A DNA stretch of 64,000 nucleotides from Kribbella sindirgiensis (GTDB lineage Bacteria > Actinomycetota > Actinomycetes > Propionibacteriales > Kribbellaceae): contig NZ_SJKA01000008.1 in assembly GCF_004331435.1 (NCBI RefSeq), positions 186,001-250,000 of the forward strand. Direction: 5' to 3'. The position numbers and the translations under genes are program-made. The notes under the pieces are model-generated. The model ran no database searches. It was given only the letters and a program-made list of their open reading frames with translations, and had not been told where the DNA came from. Positions 1 to 8,599 of the stretch are shown here, one piece after another. Positions within the stretch are counted from its first letter, which is position 1; each line of letters starts with the position of its first letter.

Positions 1-1923
1 ACGCCGGAGCAGTGGACTCGCCAGGACGAAGTCGCCGCCACACCATCGACGGACCTGTTCATCGCCGGACGGCGCGAGTCATTCAACGCGTTCGCCCAGG
101 CGCTACACACCTTGGACACCGCGGTGCCCGAGGGCCTGCGCCGGATCGAGGACATCCATCCATTCACTGTCGCTGAGCGAGTTCGCGGCCTCGATGCGCG
201 CGACAGCATAGCCAGGACGGCCTACCTTGAGGTCGTCCTGCACGCCGCTGACACCGGCGATGACGGATATATCGTGGAAGCGTTCGCCGAGTACGCTGAC
301 CAGCTCGGAGTCGACGCCCGCCTCGGCATGCGCCTCTACGCCGGCGGACTGTGCTTCATCCCCGTCGTCGCATCAGTGGATCAGATCGACGGACTGAGCC
401 AGTTCTCCTTCCTGCGCGTCGCACGACCGGTCAGTCGCATGCGCGACATCGCGACGCCCATCGAACGCTCTGTGCCCTCTCCTGACCTTCCCGACGTCAC
501 TTTGCCCACGGAAGGACCCCTCGACCCGGATTTTCGGGTTGCCGTGTTCGATGGAGGCCTCGCTGACGGGTCGCCCCTCGCGCCGTGGGCGGTTGGTCAC
601 GACACCGATGGGGTCGGCAAACCAGTCGACACCTTCCTCGGACACGGCCACGAGGTCACCTCTGCCCTCCTGTTCGGCTCGCTCGCACCCGGAGCGGAGG
701 TCACCCGGCCCTACTGCACCGTTGACCACTTCCGTGTCCTTGACGACAGCACCGAAGCGGACCCATTCGAGTTGTACGACGTACTGGGTCGCATCCAGAA
801 GGTCTTGAGTGACCGCCGCTACGAGTTCTTCAACCTCAGTCTCGGGCCGCATGTCCCGACCGAGAACGACGAGGTCCATCCCTGGACCGCTGTGCTCGAC
901 GAACACCTCGCCGACGGTCACGCATTTGCCAGCATCGCCGTCGGCAACTCCGGAGCGACATCCGAGCCGCGCATTCAGGTTCCTAGCGACTGCGTGAACG
1001 GCGTCTCCGTTGGAGCCGCCGACAGCACGGGCGCCGGGTGGACGCGCGCGCCCTACAGCGGCATCGGTCCCGGACGCAGCCCTGGAGTCGTGAAGCCAGA
1101 TCTCCTGAACTTCGGCGGATCCGCAACACAACCGTTCCTTGTGATCGACCGCGATTCCGCGCCGTCACTCTCGCGTACCAGCGGGACCTCCCTTGCGGCG
1201 CCGAGCCTGCTGCGCCAGGCCGTAGGGCTGCGCGCGCACTTCGGAAGCCGGTTGAGCCCGCTGGCGCTGAAGGCCTTGCTTATCCACGCTGCCGATCCGC
1301 AAGAGCTCCTCCGACACGAGGTCGGCTGGGGTAAGACACCTTCCGACCTCGACGAGATCGCCGTGTGCAGCGACGGCATGGTCCGCGTCATCTACCAGGG
1401 CGAGTTGAGCCCCAGACAATTTCTGCGAGCCGTCATTCCCACACCTGCCGCCACGATGGCTGGCTTTGTCACCCTGCGGGCGACCTTCTGCTACGCGACG
1501 CCAGTGGACCCGCAAGACCCCGGGAACTACACACGCGCCGGGCTCGAGGTCACCTTCCGCCCACACGCGGAGAGGTTCAAGAAGGACGACGCTGTCGACC
1601 CGGCCCCCCATACCTTCTTCAAACGCACGGAATTCGATCCAGAGCATGACCTCCGCAAGGATGCACAGAAGTGGGAAACCATCCTGCATCATGAGCAGCG
1701 GTTTCGCGGAACAAGCCTCATGCGACCCGTGTTCGACATCCACTACAACGCCCGTGAGGGCGGTGGTGAAGCTAGGCACGCGCCGCGCATGAGATACGCC
1801 CTGGTCGTCGACGTGCTCTCACCACGGACACCCGACCTGTACGACCGAGTCAGCGCCCTCTACGCCGGCCAGCTAGAGGCACTGGTGCCCCTCGTCGACA
1901 TCCCGGTCCAGGTACAGACGTAG
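1..1923 (+). CDS. S8 (subtilisin-like) serine protease, 5'-truncated by window edge; IetS-like
   Basis: The reading frame is open from base 1, so the true start lies upstream and 640 residues are visible. The subtilase triad is readable: Asp in VAVFDGGL (codon at 550), His in GHGHEV (codon at 643) and Ser in GTSLAAP (codon at 1189), with an oxyanion-hole Asn in AVGNSG. No signal peptide can be judged. About 240 residues follow the catalytic Ser and form a C-terminal region I cannot name. Soluble subtilases of this layout, in an accessory region, are known partners of AAA ATPases in IetAS-type anti-phage modules; the ATPase would be to the left, out of view. The protease call is secure; the defence role is inferred. 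Confidence 0.85.
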   Translation, partial: TPEQWTRQDEVAATPSTDLFIAGRRESFNAFAQALHTLDTAVPEGLRRIEDIHPFTVAERVRGLDARDSIARTAYLEVVLHAADTGDDGYIVEAFAEYADQLGVDARLGMRLYAGGLCFIPVVASVDQIDGLSQFSFLRVARPVSRMRDIATPIERSVPSPDLPDVTLPTEGPLDPDFRVAVFDGGLADGSPLAPWAVGHDTDGVGKPVDTFLGHGHEVTSALLFGSLAPGAEVTRPYCTVDHFRVLDDSTEADPFELYDVLGRIQKVLSDRRYEFFNLSLGPHVPTENDEVHPWTAVLDEHLADGHAFASIAVGNSGATSEPRIQVPSDCVNGVSVGAADSTGAGWTRAPYSGIGPGRSPGVVKPDLLNFGGSATQPFLVIDRDSAPSLSRTSGTSLAAPSLLRQAVGLRAHFGSRLSPLALKALLIHAADPQELLRHEVGWGKTPSDLDEIAVCSDGMVRVIYQGELSPRQFLRAVIPTPAATMAGFVTLRATFCYATPVDPQDPGNYTRAGLEVTFRPHAERFKKDDAVDPAPHTFFKRTEFDPEHDLRKDAQKWETILHHEQRFRGTSLMRPVFDIHYNAREGGGEARHAPRMRYALVVDVLSPRTPDLYDRVSALYAGQLEALVPLVDIPVQVQT

Positions 1924-2603
1924 CCGCACCGATCCGAACGTCGAATTGTTACGTTCAAGGCAGGACTGTGGATCCGGCCTCCCTACATCGTCGGCCGCCG
2001 ACCCGAGCCCTGCCGTCGACCACTGAGCCCACTCCCGTTCTCCGTTCCTCCAGCCCGAGACTGATCAGTCGAATTGGTGGATCTCTCCCACATGTGTGTC
2101 GTGCAGAAGGCTCTCAACTGTCCATCCGCCACACGCGGGCGCGGATGCTCCGTCGACTCAAGCATCTGGATGACGCTCCGCGGCATGACGACCAGCTCTC
2201 CACAAAAACTTCGCGCCACCCGTACGGCCAGGGTGCGGCGACGGGTTGCTCCGCTTACAGCTCTAGACAGGCGCTAGCAGCGCCGGGCGGCTCCAGCTCT
2301 CCAACCCGCGGCGGCTGCAGGCGAGGCGACGACGCGTCATGTCCGGCTGCCGCCCCCGCGAACTCACGATCCGCCGGAGCGAAGGCGGGCCGGATCCTCG
2401 ATCACCTTATCCAGGACGTCCACCGCTCGTGAACTCAATCGCGGTCTAACCAGATCGCCCGAGCCTTGACCACGAGGAAGACCAGGATTCAATTACTGAC
2501 CGCCGAACACAGGTCAGAAGCTGTCACACATCTGGCATCCGAGGCGTATCACCAATCTGCAACGCGTATTTCGAACCGCCCGCGGGCCGCGCGTTGAGTA
2601 GTT
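1924..2603. other. 680-bp intergenic stretch, no convincing gene
   Basis: Short open frames occur on both strands, but none has a credible ribosome binding site or a protein-like composition. A weak 6-bp inverted repeat (GAACGT/ACGTTC, 1936-1956) just after the protease stop could act as a terminator. Nothing else is recognised; it may hold decayed mobile DNA. Confidence 0.5.
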
Positions 2604-2942
2604 ATGGATGACCTACCACCTCCGTTCGGACACGATCTGAGCGCGCGCCAACACGTCTGTGAGCATTGCGGCGACACCTACACCGTGGCCAGATCCGACC
2701 AGCGCTTCTGCTCGGATCGCTGCCGCCTCCGCAACTGGCGAAGCCGTCGGCGAGTCCGCTCAGCAGAGGCAATCGAGGCCGATCACGTCACCGTGCTCCT
2801 CGCGGAAGTCGACCGATTGCAGCACCAAGTCACGGAGCTCCAGCAGGCCAACGCAACGCTCCGGGAGGCACTTTCTCAGGCACAGAAGCGCTTGATCACC
2901 GCGATGCCGTGGCCTCGGCGGGTCTATGGATATTCGGGCTGA
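2604..2942 (+). CDS. small zinc-ribbon plus coiled-coil protein
   Basis: A 112-residue protein. Residues about 18-45 contain CEHC and CSDRC, a CxxC...CxxxC arrangement typical of small treble-clef or zinc-ribbon modules, followed by an Arg-rich stretch (RNWRSRRRVR) that could contact nucleic acid. Residues about 60-95 are heptad-like (VDRLQHQVTELQQANATL), consistent with a dimerising coiled coil. No enzyme motif is visible. It is separated by about 250 bp from the exonuclease gene downstream. A DNA-binding or accessory role in the island is plausible, but no specific function can be assigned. Confidence 0.6.
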   Translation: MDDLPPPFGHDLSARQHVCEHCGDTYTVARSDQRFCSDRCRLRNWRSRRRVRSAEAIEADHVTVLLAEVDRLQHQVTELQQANATLREALSQAQKRLITAMPWPRRVYGYSG

Positions 2943-3190
2943 ATCGGCCAAGCCTGGCGAGCCACGGGGACCGATTCCGTCCCGGCCTTTGCGCCCAGTG
3001 AAGCAGCTCAGGTCCAGCGGGATGTTGGGTGCGGTGGCCCCACCAGTTGCCCGCGACGCGCGCCGGTTCGGATGCAGCGCCGGAGCAACCGGCGGCGGCA
3101 GACTTGGAGTAGCTCGACACGTCCACTGCAGAGGACTGCAGACACGCGACCGCCCCGGAGGCACGATCATCGGAGGGTAGGAGACGAAGA

Positions 3191-3814
3191 ATGGAGCAAC
3201 CTGCCGACCCGTGGACGGCATTCGACTACGCCGTTGTCGACGTCGAGGGCAACGGGCAGCGGCCACCGGATCTGGTTGAGATCTCGATTGTCGCGATCAA
3301 GGACGGCTTGATCGGCCAGCCGCGGAGCTGGTTGGTTCGCCCGCCTCGGCCGATCACTCCGATGGTGCGACGCTTCCACAAGATCACGGACGACCATGTC
3401 GTCGACGCTCCGGCCGTTGCCGGCATCGAAGCAGAACTGCGCCGGGCACTGAGCGACAAGGTGTTCGTTGCCCACAACGCCGGCGTCGATCTCGCGGTGC
3501 TCGACCGCGAACTGCCGGGCTTCCAACCCGCTCGCGTCGTTGACACTCTCAAGCTCGCGCGCCGGCTGCTTCCGGGCCGCGACTCGTACAAGCTCGGGGC
3601 GCTCGTCGACGCGTTCGGGCTAGCCAGAGGCCTTCCGGCCGACCTGGTGCCGCACCGAGCGACCTACGACGCGCTGGTCTGCGCCCGGCTCCTGTCGCAT
3701 TTGGCGACGTCTTCCGGCCGCGAGCCGCTCACATTCGCCGAACTGCTGGATGCCACAGTCGGCAAGGCCGCAACAAACAACGCGGCGGATGGGGCAGCCG
3801 CGACCCTCTTTTGA
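3191..3814 (+). CDS. DEDDh-family 3'-5' exonuclease (DnaQ/epsilon-like)
   Basis: A 207-residue stand-alone exonuclease domain. The Exo motifs are visible: ExoI VVDVEGNG (D-x-E, near residue 16), ExoII AHNAGVDLAVLDREL (His-Asn and Asp), and ExoIII HRATYDA (His then Asp five residues later, the DEDDh signature). The family removes nucleotides from 3' ends using two metal ions bound by the four acidic residues. There is no polymerase or helicase domain. A purine-rich GGAGG/AGGAG run lies 10-20 bases before the ATG. It sits alone in the accessory island and could serve DNA repair, RNA turnover or defence. Confidence 0.85.
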   Translation: MEQPADPWTAFDYAVVDVEGNGQRPPDLVEISIVAIKDGLIGQPRSWLVRPPRPITPMVRRFHKITDDHVVDAPAVAGIEAELRRALSDKVFVAHNAGVDLAVLDRELPGFQPARVVDTLKLARRLLPGRDSYKLGALVDAFGLARGLPADLVPHRATYDALVCARLLSHLATSSGREPLTFAELLDATVGKAATNNAADGAAATLF

Positions 3815-3828
3815 ACCGGTGCGTACAA

Positions 3829-4719
3829 CTACTTGTATCGATGCCACAGTTCGTTGGCGCCCGATCTGAGAGTAGCCAGCCGGTGCGCGTGGACCTTGGC
3901 GATGTCGGGGCGGTTGCGGAGGTCGGTGATGACGCTGGTGACTAGGACCAATTCGCGGATGCGGCGGAGGGTCGGCCAGGAGAACAGTGTGGTGACGTCC
4001 AGGCCGTAGGTGGTGGCTAGGGCTTCGTGGTCTTGCGTCGCGCCGAAGCGGAGGGCACTGACGGCGGCTACGACTAGGTCGTAGGCGAGCGGGCCGATGC
4101 TCGTGCCGTCGAAGTCGCAGAGGACGAAGCGGCCCGTGGGTTCTCGCAGCAGGTTGCCGATGTAGGCGTCGCCGTGGAGCAGACCCATCTGAAGATCCGG
4201 AGTGAGTGCGCGGTAGTCGGCCTCAACATTGGCCCACTGCTCGGTGAGCCAGGCGTGGTCGTCGGCGGTGAGGCCGTCGGCCATGGCGAGGCGGCTGCGG
4301 GCGCTGCTGAAGGGGTCCCATGGTTTGAGGTTGGGCATCGGCTCGAGTTTGTGCCAGCCGAGTAGTGGTGCTGCCAGCGCGGCGCCGGTCCACGTGGGGT
4401 TGCTGCCTTCGAGGAGATGCCAGATGGTGGCCGAGTAGTTCTCGAACAGGACGGGCTGGGTCAGATCTGGAGCGAGCCTGACGGCCGGCGCATCGTGCTG
4501 CTCTAGCCAGGTGGCGATTCGTGCGACGTGGTCGGCGCGTTGGCTGGCGAGGTCGCCTGCGCCGAACCTGACGACGACGCCTTGGTTGGGCAGTCGGTAC
4601 ACGGCGTTGTTCGTGTACTTGATGAGTTCGGCTTCGTCCGGGAGAAGGCCTGCTTCTTGGCAGATTCCCTTGAGGGCGTGTTTGAGCCGCTGGTCGAGCT
4701 CTGGGGACAGGTTCGTCAT
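3829..4719 (-). CDS. aminoglycoside phosphotransferase (APH)-fold kinase
   Basis: A 296-residue protein with the APH/choline-kinase fold. The catalytic loop HGDAYIGN and the metal-binding CDFDG (DFG equivalent) are clear around residues 185-210; VVRFG near residue 50 is a candidate start of the nucleotide-binding lobe. These families phosphorylate small hydroxylated molecules or antibiotics; the substrate cannot be deduced. The start codon overlaps the stop of the XRE/TPR regulator gene (ATGA), so the two are co-transcribed and translationally coupled. It could be a resistance enzyme under that regulator or a metabolic kinase. There is no sign of truncation. Confidence 0.8.
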   Translation of the reverse strand: MTNLSPELDQRLKHALKGICQEAGLLPDEAELIKYTNNAVYRLPNQGVVVRFGAGDLASQRADHVARIATWLEQHDAPAVRLAPDLTQPVLFENYSATIWHLLEGSNPTWTGAALAAPLLGWHKLEPMPNLKPWDPFSSARSRLAMADGLTADDHAWLTEQWANVEADYRALTPDLQMGLLHGDAYIGNLLREPTGRFVLCDFDGTSIGPLAYDLVVAAVSALRFGATQDHEALATTYGLDVTTLFSWPTLRRIRELVLVTSVITDLRNRPDIAKVHAHRLATLRSGANELWHRYK

Positions 4720-6107
4720 GCGGTGAGGGCCTTCGGCGCGGTTGTGCGGACGGATTCGAGCTGGTGGAGCAAGTCCAAGGCGTCGGAGCTACCGGAATGG
4801 TGTGAAGCTGCGGCGCCGATCTCCGCGAGGCGGCTGAGGCCACGGCCACTGCGGAGGACTTGGGCTTCGTTGATCACATCGCGAGCTACCTCGACGCCGG
4901 CGTCCAGTTCGTTCGTACGCAGCAGGTTCGTCGACAAGATGATCCGGTCGAAAGTACGGCTGCGGCGCGATCTGTCGGATCCGGACTCGGTGATGGCCTG
5001 TTGCGCGAATTCGACGGCGCGTACGGCATACTCGCGGGCTTGTGTCTCGTCCTTTGCGTAGCCCGACAGCGAGTTGTACACCAGCGCCTGGTGCCCGGTG
5101 TAGTCGCCTGGCGTGAAGTACAGCGTCGTCCACGGAGACACTCGGCTTTTGTCGGCACGACCCATCTCATGCTCCGCACGAGCGAGTGCGTCGAGGACGT
5201 GATCGTGCTTGCCGAGCATCGCGTAGGCGAGCGCTTCGTTCGCGTGCAGTCGTGCGACCTCGGCCGGATCGCCCGCGTCCTGTGCTGCGAGCTGGCCAAG
5301 CTGGAGCATCTTCAGTGCCTCGACTGGTTGCGCTTCTTGCATGCTGACCCGACCGAGCCGGTACAGGATGGAAGCGGCGAGCGAGGGTTCGTCGGCGTCT
5401 TTGGCGAGGACGAGAGCGTTCATCAGGAAGCGTCGGGCTGCTGCTTGATCGCCGATATCGTGGAACGACCAACCGAGCATGCTGCTGAAATCCGCCAGAG
5501 ACACCTTGAGGTCCCGGTGGGTGCATTGGTCCGCGGCCGAGTGGATCATCCGCCGTGCGTAGCCATAGAAACCGCGGGCCGCGTCAACCGCTGCTCCCCC
5601 GCCGTAACGCTGATCGAGCTTGCGGAACTCCAGGGTCATCGACGCTACTTGCTCGACGTCAGAATTGGTGATCACAGCCGGTGCCGCGGCCACACTGTTC
5701 GGCAACTCAGGCAGCCACTTCCGTGCCTGGTCATTGACTGAACCGAACGCGACGCTCGCAACAGCGCCGGCGAAGTCCCGGCGATCGTGGCAGGTCAGTT
5801 CACTCGACTTGTCGCCCTCCCCTTCGCCGGATGAGCTGTATGCGAGCCCCATCCGTCCGCGCGGAATCTCGAACGCATCGGCGACACGCTCAAGGACGTC
5901 GTACGCCTTCACCTGGCGGCCGTTGAGGATCTCCGAGACCTCACCCTGGGATTGACAGGTGCGGGCTCCGATTTGTGTCTGACTCCAGCCGTGCCGCTGC
6001 AGCCAGCGAAAGATGCCCGCCACGTCACGTGACGCCAGGACAGGACGCAGCTCCGCGTGATCCCACCAAGAGGAGTCGAGCTGCGGCTGCGGTGCCGTCA
6101 TCGTCAC
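4716..6107 (-). CDS. XRE-type helix-turn-helix regulator with TPR-like C-terminus
   Basis: A 463-residue protein. Residues about 35-80 form an HTH (WSQTQIGARTCQSQGEVSEI), matching XRE/Cro-type domains, after a short Trp-containing N-terminus. From about residue 150 it is helical and Ala-rich with repeated motifs (EALAYAMLGKHDHVLDALARAEHEM), typical of tetratricopeptide repeats in actinobacterial regulators of the NsdA type. It is the first gene of an operon with the APH-fold kinase (4-nt overlap). Its upstream region has a perfect 19-nt palindrome that could be its operator. The divergent neighbours are a membrane peptide and two resolvase-like proteins. Confidence 0.8.
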   Translation of the reverse strand: MTMTAPQPQLDSSWWDHAELRPVLASRDVAGIFRWLQRHGWSQTQIGARTCQSQGEVSEILNGRQVKAYDVLERVADAFEIPRGRMGLAYSSSGEGEGDKSSELTCHDRRDFAGAVASVAFGSVNDQARKWLPELPNSVAAAPAVITNSDVEQVASMTLEFRKLDQRYGGGAAVDAARGFYGYARRMIHSAADQCTHRDLKVSLADFSSMLGWSFHDIGDQAAARRFLMNALVLAKDADEPSLAASILYRLGRVSMQEAQPVEALKMLQLGQLAAQDAGDPAEVARLHANEALAYAMLGKHDHVLDALARAEHEMGRADKSRVSPWTTLYFTPGDYTGHQALVYNSLSGYAKDETQAREYAVRAVEFAQQAITESGSDRSRRSRTFDRIILSTNLLRTNELDAGVEVARDVINEAQVLRSGRGLSRLAEIGAAASHHSGSSDALDLLHQLESVRTTAPKALTA

Positions 6108-6158
6108 TCCTTGTCTCTAGGCGGCTCTGTGAAGTTAGCCCGACCGCATCCGGTGCGT

Positions 6159-6177
6159 CTATCGGCCCGGCCGATAG
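6159..6177. promoter_or_regulatory. perfect palindrome in divergent promoter region, candidate operator
   Basis: CTATCGGCCCGGCCGATAG is a perfect 9-1-9 palindrome. It lies 52 bp upstream of the XRE/TPR regulator and about 95 bp before the divergent membrane-peptide gene, a position suited to autoregulation of both directions. Confidence 0.45.
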
Positions 6178-6272
6178 GTCGGCTCGATGAGCACAGCCTG
6201 TAGTGGTTGCCACCGTCACAGCGCCATGGTGTGGACACAGAGTGTTACATCCACTGACAAAGGACGCCCACC

Positions 6273-6371
6273 ATGACGACGCCACTGTTCATCGTGATCT
6301 GCCTGACCACGGGGCTGACCATCGCAATGATCACTGATCTGCTCCGAGACCTGTCCGGCCGCAACGAATGA
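6273..6371 (+). CDS. 32-residue single-span membrane peptide
   Basis: A very short gene encoding MTTPLFIVICLTTGLTIAMI followed by TDLLRDLSGRNE. The first 20 residues form one hydrophobic segment and the rest is a charged tail, as in toxin-like or regulatory membrane peptides. AAAGGA nine bases upstream of the ATG is a reasonable ribosome binding site. It begins a plus-strand group that continues with two resolvase-like proteins and is divergent from the XRE/TPR regulator. No homology is claimed. It could be a toxin, a membrane anchor or spurious. Confidence 0.5.
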   Translation: MTTPLFIVICLTTGLTIAMITDLLRDLSGRNE

Positions 6372-6435
6372 CATGGCGGCAGGACAGATGAGAAGCACTC
6401 TTTCAGGCACAGATCACCACGAGCGGGGCAACGCC

Positions 6436-6732
6436 ATGCGGGCGTACGGCTACATCCGGAAGCACTTCCTCATGAACGATTCGGAGCTGGCCAGCGCTCG
6501 GAAACTCGTCGTCGACGCTGCTCAGAGTCGTGGCGTTCAACTGGTAGCGATTCACGTCGAGGAGATCGAGACATCGCCCGAGGCGTTCCACGATCTACTC
6601 GCGATCGTGATGCAGGAAGCACAGCGAATGATCATCACGCCCGACGTCCAGCACCTCGAGGTCGCGGGCGACCCGTCGTCGGTGAAACAGCGCCTCGAGT
6701 CGAACGGCATCACGATCGTGGTCGGCGGCTAG
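6436..6732 (+). CDS. resolvase-fold-like small protein without catalytic serine (copy 1)
   Basis: A 98-residue protein from this start (ATG codons at 6388 and 6373 are alternatives). The beginning, AYGYIRKHF, resembles the first strand of serine-recombinase catalytic domains (Y-x-R-V-S), but the nucleophilic Ser position is occupied by His/Phe. MIITPDVQHLEVAGD resembles the family's segment containing DRLGR, without its Arg residues, and ITIVV the last strand. It is therefore probably a catalytically dead resolvase-like domain. It is a paralog of the next gene. It lacks any recombinase C-terminal domain, so a DNA-binding or signalling role is likelier than recombination. Confidence 0.55.
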   Translation: MRAYGYIRKHFLMNDSELASARKLVVDAAQSRGVQLVAIHVEEIETSPEAFHDLLAIVMQEAQRMIITPDVQHLEVAGDPSSVKQRLESNGITIVVGG

Positions 6733-6753
6733 GCACCGCGACCGTCAGGACGA

Positions 6754-7086
6754 GTGGTGCACATGCCGACGACCCCAGCCCTCGGGTTCATCTCGATGTC
6801 CTTCGTGCGCAATACCGGCGAGCTCCTCGCGATCCGCCGACAGCTGAAGTCGTTCGCGACCGAGCACGGGCTCCAGCTCACCAAGGTGTACGTCGAGGAA
6901 CCCGGACCGCCCAGCGCGGCCTTCGACCTTCTCGAATCGCTCCTCGAGTCCGACGGGCAACCGCTCGTCGTTCCAACGCTGCATCACCTCGCCGTACTCG
7001 GGCATCCCGCACAGATCAGAGACCACCTCCGCCAATGCACCCACGAGGTCCTGAGTGCCACCAAGCCGGCGGAGCGGACGTGCTGA
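6754..7086 (+). CDS. resolvase-fold-like small protein without catalytic serine (copy 2)
   Basis: A 110-residue paralog of the preceding gene. Aligned blocks are ALGFISMSF with AYGYIRKHF, LQLTKVYVEE with VQLVAIHVEE, and LVVPTLHHLAVLGHP with MIITPDVQHLEVAGD. Here too no Ser stands at the nucleophile position of serine recombinases and the catalytic Arg residues are absent. The GTG start has CAGGA five bases upstream; an ATG three codons later is an alternative. The tandem duplication with retention of both frames argues for function. The role is unknown; a pseudo-recombinase or sensory role is possible. Confidence 0.55.
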   Translation: MVHMPTTPALGFISMSFVRNTGELLAIRRQLKSFATEHGLQLTKVYVEEPGPPSAAFDLLESLLESDGQPLVVPTLHHLAVLGHPAQIRDHLRQCTHEVLSATKPAERTC

Positions 7087-7315
7087 GGGGACATCCCTCG
7101 TTCTCCTCAAGTCCCCTGCACCCCGCGTCCGTTCCGCCACTCCACTGGGAGCGCTGCCCGATCCACCTCACTGAGTCGGGCGGCGTTCCGGCCCCGAAGC
7201 TGCGTCCGCTCGGTGCCCCTGCGCCTGAGCGGACGCAGCGCGGCGCACGGTGAAGCGCCGAGACCCCGGCTCACCATTCGGTTGATCCTGTTTGAGCGTA
7301 AGCGACCGACCGGCA

Positions 7316-7885
7316 TCAGACGCGAGCTGACTTGGTGATCACCGAACACACGCGCAACCTGCCGATTCGGCGTCGCCAATCGAAGGTCCGCGACGATGGG
7401 CGGCCGTGCGTAATATCCAGAACCCCGCGGAACTCGATCGGTACTGCGCTTTGGGCCCGTACCGCTGCCAGCGCTGTCTGTGGCGCCTTGGAGCTGAGCG
7501 TGATCCCCACGCCGGAGAAGTCATAGTTCGGCCCGGCCGAGCTGATGACGCCTCTGTTGGCAGCCATCAGCGATCTGGCGGCGGCCACGAGCTCGTCCCT
7601 GCTGTAGGTCGCCTGGCGGATGGCCACCGGCACTGGCTGACTCGCCACGACTAGCTGCAGCTCAGCCGGAGGATCGCCTTTCCAATAGACCACGACGGTC
7701 TTGTGGTCAGCGAGAATGCGAACGCTGCCCGCGTTGGTGTCGGGATTCTCGGTGAGCCACTCCATCACTGCTTGAGCCGCTTCGTCTTCGGGCGTTGGCT
7801 GAACTTCCCCCAGGACCGGGCCTTCAGGGTCCTTCGGAACCTTGGCACCCGCCTCCGCGTGCGAGCCCGCGTCACTATCACTCAT
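7316..7885 (-). CDS. hypothetical protein, possible protease-prodomain-like fold
   Basis: 189 residues from an ATG preceded by a strong GGAAGGAG site, so a longer in-frame start upstream is rejected. The first 40 residues are acidic and disordered. Residues 50-130 contain VRILADHKTVVVYWKGDPP, then YSRDELVAAARSLM and GPNYDFSGVGITLSS, which recall the pro-regions and linker domains seen in actinobacterial alpha-lytic-type proteases. No protease domain is attached and no signal peptide is seen. It stands alone, and its function is unknown. Confidence 0.6.
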   Translation of the reverse strand: MSDSDAGSHAEAGAKVPKDPEGPVLGEVQPTPEDEAAQAVMEWLTENPDTNAGSVRILADHKTVVVYWKGDPPAELQLVVASQPVPVAIRQATYSRDELVAAARSLMAANRGVISSAGPNYDFSGVGITLSSKAPQTALAAVRAQSAVPIEFRGVLDITHGRPSSRTFDWRRRIGRLRVCSVITKSARV

Positions 7886-8100
7886 GGACTCGGCTCCTTC
7901 CGGAACGACGGTACGCTGCCTCCCCGATAGGCCCAGTGAATCCGACAATAGATCCGCGACACCTGTCCGCCAACTGATCCGCAACAGCCCAGAAGCCTGG
8001 CGCCGCTGAACGACCCGGCGAACGCACGGATCAGCCGATGTGCGGGCGTTCACCCGAACTGCCTGTCAACCGCGAGGGCGCCGCGTGGCATGCTGCGGGA

Positions 8101-8487
8101 ATGGAGCTTGAGTGCCGACGATGCCGCCGACCGGTCAAGGTCTCCGCAGCACAGTTCGAGGTCTTCGAGCGAATGCACTACGTGTGCTTTCACTACGAGT
8201 TCGAGCATGGTGATTTTGACGTTGACGAGGAGTGCACAGCTGGTGGATGCCCTTCAGCCTCGTTGGCGAACGGCCGGGAGCGGGTCATAGCAACTGCCCG
8301 AGACCTCGCTGAAGAGGCGGCCATGGCTGCGCCTTGGCGTAATGCAGCACTCCACGAGTACCTCGAAGCCCTCGCATCGTGGCTTGCCGATTCGGGCGGC
8401 TACTACCTCAATCGACGAACCGTACCGCCCGGCAATGGCTGGGAAGTCGTAAACGATGCTCTCAGGGCCGCGACAGTCTACGAGTGA
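8101..8487 (+). CDS. hypothetical protein with N-terminal cysteine pairs
   Basis: 128 residues from the ATG chosen because the conserved-looking part begins there (MELECRRC). CRRC near the N-terminus and a second Cys pair (EECTAGGC) about 35 residues later could form a zinc site. The C-terminal half is helical (RDLAEEAAMAAPWRNAALHEYLEALASWL) and ends in a Trp-containing strand. I do not recognise the family. It is one of several isolated small genes in the island. Confidence 0.5.
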   Translation: MELECRRCRRPVKVSAAQFEVFERMHYVCFHYEFEHGDFDVDEECTAGGCPSASLANGRERVIATARDLAEEAAMAAPWRNAALHEYLEALASWLADSGGYYLNRRTVPPGNGWEVVNDALRAATVYE

Positions 8488-8599
8488 TCGCACATGCCAC
8501 CGAGGAGCGAGAGGTGATCACGCCTGATCGGCGCGCCCGAAGCCAAGCGTGCTTGCCATGGCGAGGGTTCCCGTCGAATGTGCTCGGACGACGCGGACG

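Noticed and set aside
6436..7086. Active serine recombinases
   Set aside because: The catalytic Ser and Arg residues are missing and no C-terminal domain follows, so recombinase activity is not claimed.
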